In this document: positions 12,064 to 23,300 of the stretch, in pieces
How the letters are laid out: every line of letters begins with the position of its first letter
Numbering within the stretch: position 1 is the first letter of the stretch
Made by a program: the position numbers and the translations under genes
The notes under the pieces: model-generated
What the model saw: only the letters and a program-made list of their open reading frames with translations
Database searches by the model: none
Told to the model about the DNA's origin: nothing
Origin: Burhinus oedicnemus
Lineage: Eukaryota > Chordata > Aves > Charadriiformes > Burhinidae
Length of the DNA stretch: 64,000 bases
Assembly: GCA_008921705.1 (NCBI GenBank)
Contig: VFFE01007258.1
Span: 527,164-591,163 of the forward strand
Reading direction: 5' to 3'

Positions 12064-12218
12064 GCTTGTTGTATGTCGGCTTTAGTGCCTGTATGTTTGG
12101 CCTCTACAGCTTTATGCCAGTGGTCATAAAGAAAACCAGTGCTACTGCCGTCAACCTTTCCCTACTCACGGCTGACCTGTACAGCCTCTTCTGTGGATTA
12201 TTCCTCTTCCACTACAAG
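12064..12218 (+). CDS. SLC35F1: SLC35F1 coding exon (probably exon 7 of 8)
   Basis: A 155-nt exon with acceptor CCGCAG (ends 12,063) and donor GTATGT (12,219). Two bases complete the Gly codon left by the previous exon, 51 codons follow, and it ends in phase 0 with AAG. The peptide runs [20 protein letters not shown], then [20 protein letters not shown], then [11 protein letters not shown]. It holds two to three hydrophobic helices of the EamA-like transporter fold. The '[16 protein letters not shown]' stretch is a hallmark of SLC35F1/F2. Translation past the donor reaches a stop within about 40 codons with no similarity, supporting the splice site. Confidence 0.96.
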
Positions 12219-13919
12219 GTATGTGGAAGTGAGAGATGTATTTGGGTAATAGCTGTATGCCTGAAGAAATGCCAGTGCAGAACAATGAAACAAAAGAAGC
12301 CTCCAAGCTTTGCTAGATCTACACAGTAAAAGTGCAGATTTCTTTTATACTTTAGGATTCCCACACCAAAACCAGTTTTATTTTATGATTTCCAGTTGTT
12401 AAAGAGAGCTCATTTGGTCTTTTTGTTACAATATTTATGATTTGAGTACCTGCTCATCAGCAATTCTATCACTAATTTCATTTTACTTATCAGAGATAAT
12501 TTTCAACTGCTGTGACCAGACCCAGGGTGGCAGCATGAAGGGAAGGACTGTTCCAAAAATCCCATAGAATTTTTTTGTCCAGTAATGAGGTTGTTTCATT
12601 CATGCTGATTCTGAATTTATTACTCGTAATTGTCCATGAATTACACCTTTCTCATCAGCCAAATCAATGGCTTGCCTGTTAGTGTGAATGCCAAAATTTG
12701 CAGCAGATTTGTGTTGAAATTCAACTTTTATCTCTCAGGTCCTCTAATATTTACAACACTGTGTTGTACAGGCACACATTTGGTCTCCAATTGCAAGGAA
12801 TAGCACTTCGTTGTTCACAAGTATCCCCCCCAGTGTCCATCATATGAAAGTGGCATCAGGGTGCCTTAGGCAATTGCTTTGTACCATCATTTATTCATAA
12901 GAGGGAGGTTACTTGATAACTGAAATGGTGGCCCAAAGAAGTGTTAGGCAAATGAAGGCCTTAAAATACTGAGTAGCTAACCAACCCAAAACAGATTTTG
13001 TGATAGTAATGGTACCTGAATGAGTCTGGACAAGACAGTGAAATTTCAAAGCTTCAGAGTCCAACATAAAATGGGGTTTCACTATTGCCTTTTATGTTGT
13101 TTTTGTGGCTTTAAGAATTTGCAGACAGAAGAAAAGCAAGTATAAAACAAAAATTTTACTCACAACACAGTGTAAAAGTTGTCTGCTGCTTCGCAGGTCT
13201 GTCTCGTGGTGATTTGGTTCCTAGTTCTTTCTGCCCCACACTTCAAATCCAAAGTGTTTGACATTAGGTATTAGCTGAAAATTGTTATCCCCTGTTAATA
13301 ATAGTATTTGATACCCATAGCAAAATATATTTAGTGATGTTGGCCCACTGTTTCTAAGAAAAATGCCTATGTTACACAATAAAAGGGAGACAAATTTAAT
13401 TCTGAAAACAGTGGTGGTGATGTTTTAACAAAGTCAAACTCTGGTAGAGGGACAGACTCATAAGGCAGCAGGGGTCGGACAGCTTTGTGCTCAGCACTGC
13501 TCACACCTAGCAAAAAAGGCAGTTTTGCAAACACAGACCTTAAACTTCTGGCACTTAAAAGGTAGAATGTGCATAAAAGGTTTCAGATTTTCCCTTTGTC
13601 TGATTGTTGGGTACACTGGCAGAGCCAGGAAGGCAGAGTATTCAACCTCACTGAACCCCTGTCTTTGTACTGTATGTGCATGTCAGCTCTCGACCACAGT
13701 GGCACCTTGGCCTCCCTTTAAGCCCCTGGCTGAAAATGTGCTCAGGAGGAGAAGGCTCAGAACTGAAGCTTTTCTGGTTGAAAGCAAGGTCTCATCATCT
13801 GTCCTGATAAACCAGTTGAGTTCCACCTCTGAAGTAGCTGGTGGTCCCCTCTGTACCTTACTTGTCTGATTAGAAAACTGTTTGGAAATCTCATTCTCCT
13901 GTGGTTAACTGTATCATGC

Positions 13920-14500
13920 AATCTTCTTCACAAACTCTTATCAAACTCTTACCTCAGCCTATTTAGGTTTTCTACTTCCACTGCTTTCCTTGGGATACTG
14001 TTTCAGAACATCACTGCTCCAACAGTTAGAAACCTTCTTATTTCCAGGATAAATTTACTTGTGGCTGGTTTTGATCCACTTGTTCTGCCAAGAGTATCCC
14101 TTAGCATGAAGAGTGCCCCTGTCTCATTGGCATTTTACTCCATTGGTACATCGATAGAGAGCAATCATAGCCTCTCCCAGCCCCTAGTTCACTAGTCAGA
14201 GCAAGCCATACTCACCTGTTCCCCTGAGCACCTCTCTGTCCTTCTCTGCACCTCATTTGGTTGGATTTCATCCTTCCTGACATAGTGTTTCAACTCAAAA
14301 AGAAGGAAAGATCCCTCCAGCAATTGGTGCAATGCTCTTGTCTCTCCATTTCTTCGGGAAACATGTTACCCCCTAAATAGTAAGACTGTATTTACTTTTT
14401 TCATCACTGCTTTTCCTTTGTGGTTTGCACTCATCCTGTAATCCATGTGACTCGCGTGTGTCTCTTCTTTGTTCTTCCCAGCTGAAGTGCTGATAAGAAG
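13920..14500 (-). mobile_element. Ancient CR1/L3-like LINE fragment (tentative)
   Basis: Phrases such as 'ttcagaacatcactgctccaacagttagaaaccttcttatttcc' (14,003 on) and 'gatagagagcaatcatagcctctcccag' (14,153 on) resemble the antisense 3' region of old CR1/L3-family LINEs of amniotes. They occur in the expected order before 'cctctctgtccttctctgcacctc'. Divergence is high and no frame survives. Both ends and the exact family are uncertain. Confidence 0.5.
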
Positions 14501-15842
14501 ACCTTTGTCAGGACTTTATGGAAAGGCCTTTACCTAGAATGTAGTATCAACTTCCTGAGCTGTCAGTGTCTCCTTTCATGCCCTTCAAACTTACATTGCA
14601 GAGGAAATTTGAAAAGAGAGGCTAGATTCAGAAAACAACTAGAGTTAAAAGCCCACTTAATTACCTGGTTACTTCTTTAGTTACCATGTTTTTATCCTTA
14701 GTCAGATCTCCTCCTCCTTTTCTTTCTGGTTTACTATTGACTGTCATTTCATATGAGGAAGTAGAATTGTGAAATGTGCAACTTGCACTCAATAATGAAG
14801 TCTAATATGTTAATATTAAATGATCTGAATTAATTCCCCTCCTAAGACTGCATACTCTTGCTTGTTTTCTAGCTTCTAAAAAGCTGTTTTGTTCCCAGCC
14901 CAGCTGTATGTCTCCTTCAGATGCACATCCCCTTCTGCTTATGGCTGCACTGGCCAATGGGCAAAGCCCCACTTCACTGGGAAGCACGTGGGTTTACGCT
15001 GAATTAGGATCAACTGAGTGGTTTAGTGCCCCTTGCAGAATATAATTTTATGAGGCTTTCAAGAAACAGTTATTTTTTCCCTGTGCTGCGACTTTTATCA
15101 CCAGACAGGTTTATTGCACCTGTAGCTGTAAATCTATGAAAATCCATGGAAAATGGAGGAAATTAGTTTAACTGGGCTTTAGAGCCTCTGAAACCAAACT
15201 GAGGGGAAGATTGCATTTGAAGTGTTTTGATTCATTAGCATTTCATTTTTTTATAAAACAGACTTGTGACATCATGACATGTGGGACAGTGAGTTTATAA
15301 ACAACTGCATTTATGTTCTTACTCCATATGCAGATATCTTTGCGGTGCATTGAACAGTTTCCAGGCCCGTGGAAGCTAGAACTACAGCATGCTAACTTGA
15401 CACAACTCTTAGTGATATACTCATAATTCAAGGTGTTAATTGTTCAAGGTGTTATTACATTAAAATGCAATGATTTATGACTTTCAATTTGATCTAGATT
15501 ACTGGATTGTAGGGCATCATTCTTAAAATTATCTGTGCCTCCAAATAAAAGCTCTTTTTTTAGTTCTTCTGTAATCAATAATTGGTTCCAAATATTCTAG
15601 TGGATGGGGAAAGGTGTCTGGCCTCTTTGGTGGCTGAATATTGGCCACTGCCATAGCATTTAGGTATACAACCCCATGTCTTCAATCCTTTTTTTAGATT
15701 CTCACCATATTTATATATTTTATACAATTTTGATGTTCAAAACTTACCTAGCTATCTGTTCTTCTTTCACCTTTTTCTTAAGCACAATTAAATTATCTCC
15801 TGCTTTGAAAAACAGAGGCCGTCACAGTCCTAAAACTTAACA

Positions 15843-15886
15843 GGTTGGTAACAGGTTTACATGATGGGTTGGTAACAGGTTTACAT
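15843..15886 (+). repeat. Two-copy tandem duplication, 24-bp period
   Basis: GGTTGGTAACAGGTTTACAT occurs at 15,843-15,862 and again, identical, at 15,867-15,886, separated by four bases. It looks like a recent local slippage event. Confidence 0.9.
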
Positions 15887-17814
15887 AAACAGCTTGGGAA
15901 CCAAACAGGAGGCTGGGATACAAATGTGAGATGTGCTGTGCAGAGGGATGTCTAGGCATAACGTGGAGGAAATTTAATGTTCTGGGTAACAGGACTGTCC
16001 TTGCCCTGTCAGAGACTGCAATAGGCATTCTTTGTCATGGGTACACTGACACCGGTGGTGCTGGGAAATTCAGACCCAGCTCTCTGGGCACATGGGTTGG
16101 AACTTTTGTATAACATCAGTTATTTTTTAGCTTGAGAGGTGTTCTTTTTTACTTTTTAGCCTCAGCCTTAGCTTTATTTTTATGTGAATTTTTAAAGTTC
16201 ATACTTTTCGTTTGCAAGCCGTATGTTGTGCTTTAGTCATTCTAAGCAAATTGAGTTCTCACTAAATAATCTAAGCAGTTTATTTTATGTTTTCCACCAG
16301 CTAGAGTATGCATACTGATTGCATTCTGCACCAGCAGGTCAAGTCACACTATATTATATCATTACCTAGCAAGCCAAGCACAATCAATTATATTTTGCCT
16401 TGGCAAATTCATTCATTATTTTATCCAAAATGCAGCTATAAAAGTTGGGAATTTCTGGATATAGTAGCAATTTCCAAATGAAGAAAATGCATGTATTTCA
16501 TAATAAATCAAAGAAGTCATATATCTTGATTTAGAATCATGGAGACTATCTGTGACAAAGGACTTGGTTGCATAGATAAACATGGTACTCAAAGCCTTTT
16601 TGCACTAGAAATCTGAAATGATGCTAGCTGAAACCTTGCTTGCTGATGCTTACTGATGCTTCTGAAAATGACTTTTCAATGCTAATTCCCTCCAATGGAA
16701 GGAAGCAGATGACAGCCTTCCCATGACATCAAGGAAGAAGCCATAAAAGAGAGTGGTTTTTAACGTAATGGAGAAGAGGGGTTACAAGTTGGGGGCAATA
16801 GTTTCCAATGTCATTTTTGCCAGCACAGGTCCTATGAATTGGGGATTTATGTAGACTTCACTGAGATGAAAATTTGGCCCTCACTGGAAACAAAGGAGAA
16901 GAATTAGAAGCCTCCGTTAAAAGCATGTACTTTACCATCCCGATCCAAATCACAGAAGCCAGTACGAGCTTTTCTGCTGCCTTCAGTGGGCTTCAGTTCA
17001 TTTTCCTAAATTAGGAAAGTCTGCCATTGAAGGAATAATCTTTAAAAAATTTCACAGTTTCATGAGTGTGGAGGTAAAAACCGTGCCTTATTGTGACTCC
17101 ATATGCTTCACACAGTCCTTTTGTTGTTAGTGAAGGACAGATACGATGTCTGTGGTTTGGGAGCAGGAGGGAGAATTGGTTTGGTTTGCGGAGGATTGTT
17201 TGTTTATTAGTTTGACTTGGCAGCCATCCATAAACACCTGAGAGACTTTTCCCAATCATTTGACCAAGCTAAGAAAATACTTCAAATGATGTTCTCACTT
17301 TTTTTTTTTTAAACTTATCTGCAAATATAAGCTGAAGTCAGTAAGATCTTTTTCTTTGCTTGCACTTGTTGGAGGACTGACACCTACGTATTTCAAACTT
17401 TGACAGTGGTGATGTCAGTGGTGCATCATTATTTCTAGTAGAGCAGGCAGTGCAGGCTAAAGAACTATTTTTCACATTATTACTTCCTCGGTCATATACT
17501 TTAGGATGTTTTCCTGATGAAATTGGATATGCAAGCTGCTTGACCCATAAGCTCTCTGTTTGAATGGAATTTAATCTCACAGGGCCTTTATCCTGGTGAA
17601 AGCATCTAAGCCTTTGATAATAATGAGGATAAATCATATTACTAGTTAATTCTTTATGCCGTTATTAATGTGCAGAAACCTATGTGCATGTTTCCCTTTC
17701 TGTTCCAGAGTACTAAATTTCTTAGTTATTTTCTCTCTGTTCCCACGAAGCTGTACCGTCTGCATGCCTTTCATCTAAGTGGCATTTTAAAAGCTGCTTT
17801 TTCATGTCTTTGAA

Positions 17815-17842
17815 TTTATTTATTTATTTGTTTGTTTGTTTG
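17815..17842 (+). repeat. TTTA/TTTG simple repeat
   Basis: TTTA units pass directly into TTTG units (tttatttatttatttgtttg and onward), an ordinary short microsatellite inside the last intron. Confidence 0.9.
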
Positions 17843-18401
17843 AATTCCCTCCTCCAAATTATAATCAGTTAGAAAATAGCTAGGTGTCTATATTTAAAGA
17901 GCTACCTTGAGGTGGAAAGGGGTTAGGTGTGTCTCTGGTCACACCTGAATGCATATTCCGGTGCCAGAAAGGGCCACATCCACCCATCCCTTGTCTGAGG
18001 GTGCAGGATGCCGTACAATAAAAAAGCTATGAAGTAAAATGACAAAAAAGAGTAGAAGCTGGAAAATGAAATTACTCCTACCAAGATGTTGCACAGTCTG
18101 ACAGCAGATTTTTAACAACATAGCACAGATAAGACAGCTTTCTGAAAATATTGCATTGTTAAAAGGATATCTCTTCTTTTCACAGTGTTATTTTGCAATA
18201 GATTCATTAGTTGCAAAGCATGAATAGTGAAACATGGATACTCACTGTTTTGGAGCCATCAAAAAAGAATGTAACAGAAGTGGCATTCGTATTGCAGAAG
18301 TTATGATGAAAGCTTCAATTTCAATATTTTTTCAGATACTAGCTCGTCATAAATGTCAAGTTTTGTAGGTTGTTTTCAGGGCTTTTAGCATGGGGGTGGG
18401 A

Positions 18402-18426
18402 TTTTTTTGTTTTTTTTTTTTTTTTT
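18402..18426 (+). repeat. T-rich homopolymer tract
   Basis: Twenty-five bases that are all T except one G at 18,409. There is no adjacent element that would make it the poly(A) tail of a retrocopy. Confidence 0.85.
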
Positions 18427-21400
18427 GTCTTATGTTAAAAGACTGCTCACAACAGAAATGGTTAGGAGTTTTCTAGCAAAATACATTTTTGTTGGAGATG
18501 CCTAATTATCAAACCAGAAATGCTAAGTGAAAACATCCTGTTTTCAGTATGCTCCCAAGGAAACAGCCTGGCATTTCTCAGACCCTGACTGTTGTTTTGC
18601 CCGCTCATCTAAGAGGTTGCAGCAGCACACAGTTTCCAACATTTTCAGCTAGGTATTCTAGGACTGGAAGATCTCAGGCACGAGAAAATGCAAGTTACGC
18701 AGCTCACGGATTCTGGAAGCCAGAGAACAAAACTCAGTTCTGCATTAGGCAGCCCAGAACCCCAAGAAGGAGCTTTTAAGGCTTCCGAGCATCTGCCACG
18801 GAGATAATTCTGGCAGCTGCAGTCAGCAGTTGCCAGAGTTTCCAGCAAGCATACTTTGTTTGAGAAACAACAGCTTTAGGTGTTTCAGAAGCAAATGCAG
18901 GATTTCTGTTCTTGGAAAAGCTTCAGTTTCTACTTCTTATTTCAGTTTATGAATTTTTTTCTTTTCTTTAATTACAGAACAACAATTTTGTTTCCTAGCC
19001 AGGAACTAGTTCATAATTACAGCAAGAGAATAGCCAGGAGTTGTGCACCTACCTGTGCATGGGTTTATATTCTCTTAACTATGTAATTTAGATTTCTTAA
19101 TATTCTTGGTGAATGCCTGGTTAACAGGGTTTACTGAGAACAGCACTGTTCTGTGCCTTGCTACTCCACACCTGGTTGTCAACTCATAGTATGGTTTTTT
19201 GGGGTTTTGTATCAATGATTTGATAGTCATAATATTTCTTTTCTTTCTCCATTTCTCCACCCTTTTTATTATGTGTAACTTTTGAATCGAATCTTTTTAT
19301 GTCTCAGTATCACATCTTCCTCCATACCTTAAGTGTTAAAATGTTAAAAGGTTTGTTTGCAATTTCAAGAGCTTTTCAATTTGACACATTTATACTCTTT
19401 TTAAATACCTGTGTAAGGTAGGTATGGAAGTAAATTTTCATTTGTATAAAAGGTGTTTGAGACCAGTTGAAACTCATGTAATCACTAAATCGAATCGATT
19501 TCAGACTGAAGTAAGAAGCAGTTTATACTGACAATCCAACCAGTTCAGGGAAAAAAAGCACCACTATGTGACTGAGTTCTGCCTTTGGTCATATTGGATA
19601 GCAAATTGCATAATGGATATTGACTACTCAAAAGAATACATGAAATGAAAAAAAAATGTAAATGTTAAGTGTAGTAAACAAATGTGTAAAATCAGCCTGT
19701 TCACAGACAGTCCCCAGAGAAAGAAAAGAGACAGTATATCTGCCTGTGTAATCTACTTAAATTGGTGGTCAGACTTGCTTCCAATGAACCACTTAAGTGC
19801 TCTGACCTACAAGGCACTGGGAAAGTGGTTTACTTACCTTACAGTGAGACGTTGTTGTTTTTCAAACAAAATCATGAGCGAAGGTTTTAAGTCCCAGCAT
19901 AGAACCTATTAGTTACCTCTAATTTGTTATACGAAATGAAGAGGAATCACAGGATTCTAAGTTTCCAACATTGACATTTCCCTATACAGACAATGGTATG
20001 CTGAGGGTTTGTATTGCATTCATTTATTATAAAATACTCTTTCTTAAGTGTCTTGAAAAAATAATTCTCTTTGGAGAATGAGTTGGACATGGATAAATAA
20101 ACAGGAATAGACTTTGACTACTTGAAGAAGGGAATTCACATCACTGTCACGGGACCTGAATTTTCAACACCTTGCAGAATGCTGAGTCCATCATCCCCAG
20201 GTCTTCATTGCTTTCTTAGCAGGGGTAAATAAGAGGGAGCAGTGTTTAGGAACTAGCGAGAAATGGTTAGGGAATTGGGGGGAGGTGTAATTCAAGATGC
20301 TGTTTCATTTTGTATGTAATTTGAAGTCACTACTGTCCGCTGTCAGAAGAGGCGATCCCACTACATCTTTTCTGTCCCCCCCTCTGCTCCCGGGCTCAAC
20401 AATGGTCCGGACACGAGCACAGTAGCACCAAAAGGGGGCAACAGCATTGTACTGGTGGAACATTCAACAGTATCCTTACATTCAGCATAAGGCCTCTATC
20501 CATCAATCATTTTCATTTGAAGTTAATAACTGGATATTATTAACTTAAAGAAATGCAAAAAGCCAAGTATCGTAACAATGGGCTTTGAGCACTTGGATCC
20601 GAATAACAGCCATCTCAAATTACCTTGCTTGAATTAGTTTTGTGTTTCAATATAGGGGAAAGGTTGTTCAGAGATCTCTTAAATATACCACAGAATACAT
20701 TATGAAGTTTAATTCTTGCACTCTGAAGGAAATATATGGTGTTTTGGCAAAAGTAGTGAAGAGTCATGTGAAAGTAAAGGTGAAGTGCTTATAATTCCTA
20801 CCCAATATGAAAGTGCAGACACATTAGCATAAATATTCCTGTTACTGGAAATAATTAACTCTTGAATGATAAGTCTTCAACAAAACCATATGGGTTTTAA
20901 AGGTGCTGGTGAGCATGGGCCAAAAAAGGAAATTTGGGGGAGTGGAGCAATACAAATGCATAACAACAGAGAACAAGAAAATGGTTTGAATGAACTGCCG
21001 AAAGCAAAAAATATTGCAATAAATACTGCCTTTTACTTTATTATAAGAAAAAGTGTGGACAGAAAAATGTAACAAAGACATCCTGTTAAAAAAGCTGAAT
21101 CTTACCAACAATGTACCTTTTCTAAATGATAGCTCAATGAAGATGAAAACAAAGACCAAGAGGCTTAGGTTCATAATTATTTGGAGAAAAAAAATCAAAT
21201 GAGAACCACAGCATTTCGCAAATCAAGCATACTTTTGAAGACCAGGGAGTACAATGAATGTGTTGAGTTACATACCTCAGCAATAATTTGCAACCCAGAG
21301 GAGACAGCCAAAAAAATGTCATGAATTAGCAAAGCAGCAGCTACATTCAAAAGCTTAAATAAGATTCAGTTACTGAAAATCTACAAAGATTTTCAAATTA

Positions 21401-21944
21401 TGATTCTTCAAATTGAATGCTATTTCCACCTTAGCATATGGAAGCAAAGGCTAGAAGTTCCCCAGAGATGTAGACAGAATCATCTTTGAAAGCAAATGGT
21501 GATAGCTGCATTATAAATGTGGAGATTTCTTACAGAATTGAGTAAGTCCTTGTTTCCAGAAGTGCCCGGAAAAGAAGGCAGAACATTTAGGAAGTGTGTT
21601 TAAGAATTATGCCTGGCCATCCACATGCCCATGAGCCACTGGGAATAAACATACGTAAAATCAGAAGTGGTTTAATTTATCTGTTTTGATTAACTAGCCA
21701 GATTGAAGTGCTTAATCCAGTTGTGCCTCCTACCAGCCAAATCAGTAATTGCTACAGACACACAGAATTAAAGCATCCAAATTACCTTCTATTTCCTATT
21801 TGATGGTATGGGTCAACATAACATCAGTCAGAAGACATCACTTCTTCATGCTTTCAATCTAAGCAGTAGGATATTGTATTAACTTCTAGAAAGTCTTCAA
21901 AAAGTCCCCAGTGCCTGTCAGTGATGTGATTGTCATCCTGGGAG

Positions 21945-22137
21945 CTTGATATGGTTTTGTATATATTTCATTATTTTCTTTTTATTATTTTATTATTAAT
22001 ATTTCATTAAAGTAGTTTAGTTCCTTCTAAACTTTAAGTCTCTCTTTTTCTCTCTCTCTCCTGCCTCCCTTAGAAGCGGAGCAGGAGAGAAAGAGCATCC
22101 ATCGTTCTACCTGATTTGGCCAATCCGGCCCAAACCA
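21945..22137 (+). mobile_element. Probable 3' part of an endogenous-retrovirus LTR (solo or truncated)
   Basis: The block has the layout of the end of an avian ERV LTR. A 'ttttgtatatatttcattatt' AT tract comes first, followed by an ATTAAA poly(A) signal in 'tttcattaaagtagtttag' (near 22,006). Next comes 'aaactttaagtctctctttttctctctctctcctgcc' (22,029 on). The end is 'ttggccaatccggcccaaaccacga', resembling the LTR terminus I recall for bird ERVL-type repeats. No primer-binding site follows and no gag or pol frame is seen, so it is a relic. Family and left boundary are from memory and uncertain. Confidence 0.45.
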
Positions 22138-23300
22138 CGAAGAGAACTTGTAGGGGAGAGCTCCAGAGGCAACGAGACAAACCATTCCTTTAAAAAAATT
22201 GTTAGAAATAAACAGAGAGAAAACAAGGAATGAAGAATAATGACCAAAGAAAACCGATACTGTGCAGGTGAAAAAGAAGAGAAGTCAAGTCTAAAAGTGA
22301 AACAAACAGCAAAAAGCTCTTTTTGTATATGAAGAGGAGAAATAGTTTCGCTATGCAAAGACAGCAGACACCAAAATTAAACAACCTTTAGTTTGGCACC
22401 AAAATGAAATTGGGACCTTCTGTTACATTCAGTAAGGACAAGAGTTAAATATGAAGACAATGCACAATAATTAATAGAAACAGAAATTACTGTATCAGAA
22501 GTAGAAACAGAACACAATAATCTGAATACTTTCAAGCTTGGGAATACAGACAGTTGGAAGAATTGTATAAGAAGTAGGCAATAAACTAAAATCAGAAGTA
22601 GACACCAGGGAGGAATAATTAGGGAGATGGAGGTAAATGGAAAATTGGATAAACTGCAACGTGGCTCACAAAAGGTAAAACAGCCAATCTGATGTCTGTC
22701 TGAGAATTTTACAGATTTCTGTAGACGAAAACCAAATGGTAGATCTAATCTGTAAGGCTTTTGTACGGTGCAGTGCAGAACACTATCAGTTAAGCTAAGG
22801 AACAGGATTAGCACTGTAAAGATGAAAGCTAGGTAAGAAACTGGCTAATCAGGATAAAGGACAAGGTAATGTGCTGACAGAGAAACAGCTTGCTAGAAAG
22901 GGCTCACTGATGGAGGTCCCGAAGAGCTGGTGTGAAGACCAGTCTTCTGTAGTGACTGTAGCTTTGGCACCTTCAGTAGGAAGAAGGATTAAAATATCAG
23001 GCAACAAGAACTGAATGACATTGAGAAACACTATGAAGCACAAAGTGTGAGGTAATGTCTGTGGCAACAGATGGAAGGAATTTGAGCACGGGTGTGAAAA
23101 AAGCTGTTTCCAAATGGGTCAGTCTAGGTATTTCTAGTATTATACACATATCTAGTGTATGGAGAAGTGCTAATGCCATAGGACAGGACAAATAAGAATC
23201 TCAGGAGAGCACTTTGCTAGCTGTAGCTGTGGGGATTTTTGGTCAGCCAAGAGGGCCACAGGAGCTTTTTCTCTTATCTGCTCTAAAGCCTTCACAGAAT
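22138..23300. other. Purine-rich (A+G on + strand) intronic tract, unassigned
   Basis: Downstream of the LTR-like block the plus strand is strongly A/G-rich, for example around 22,200-22,330 and 22,600-22,900. A side effect is a run of open frames on the minus strand (22,107-22,358, 22,377-22,814, 22,849-23,067 and 22,997-23,191). Their products are rich in Leu, Ser, Phe and Cys and show no domain. I see no retroviral motif in any frame. It may be decayed ERV interior or simply skewed DNA. Confidence 0.4.

Noticed and set aside
22377..22814. 145-codon minus-strand ORF
   Set aside because: It arises from strong purine skew of the plus strand, and its product is low-complexity and without a recognisable domain.
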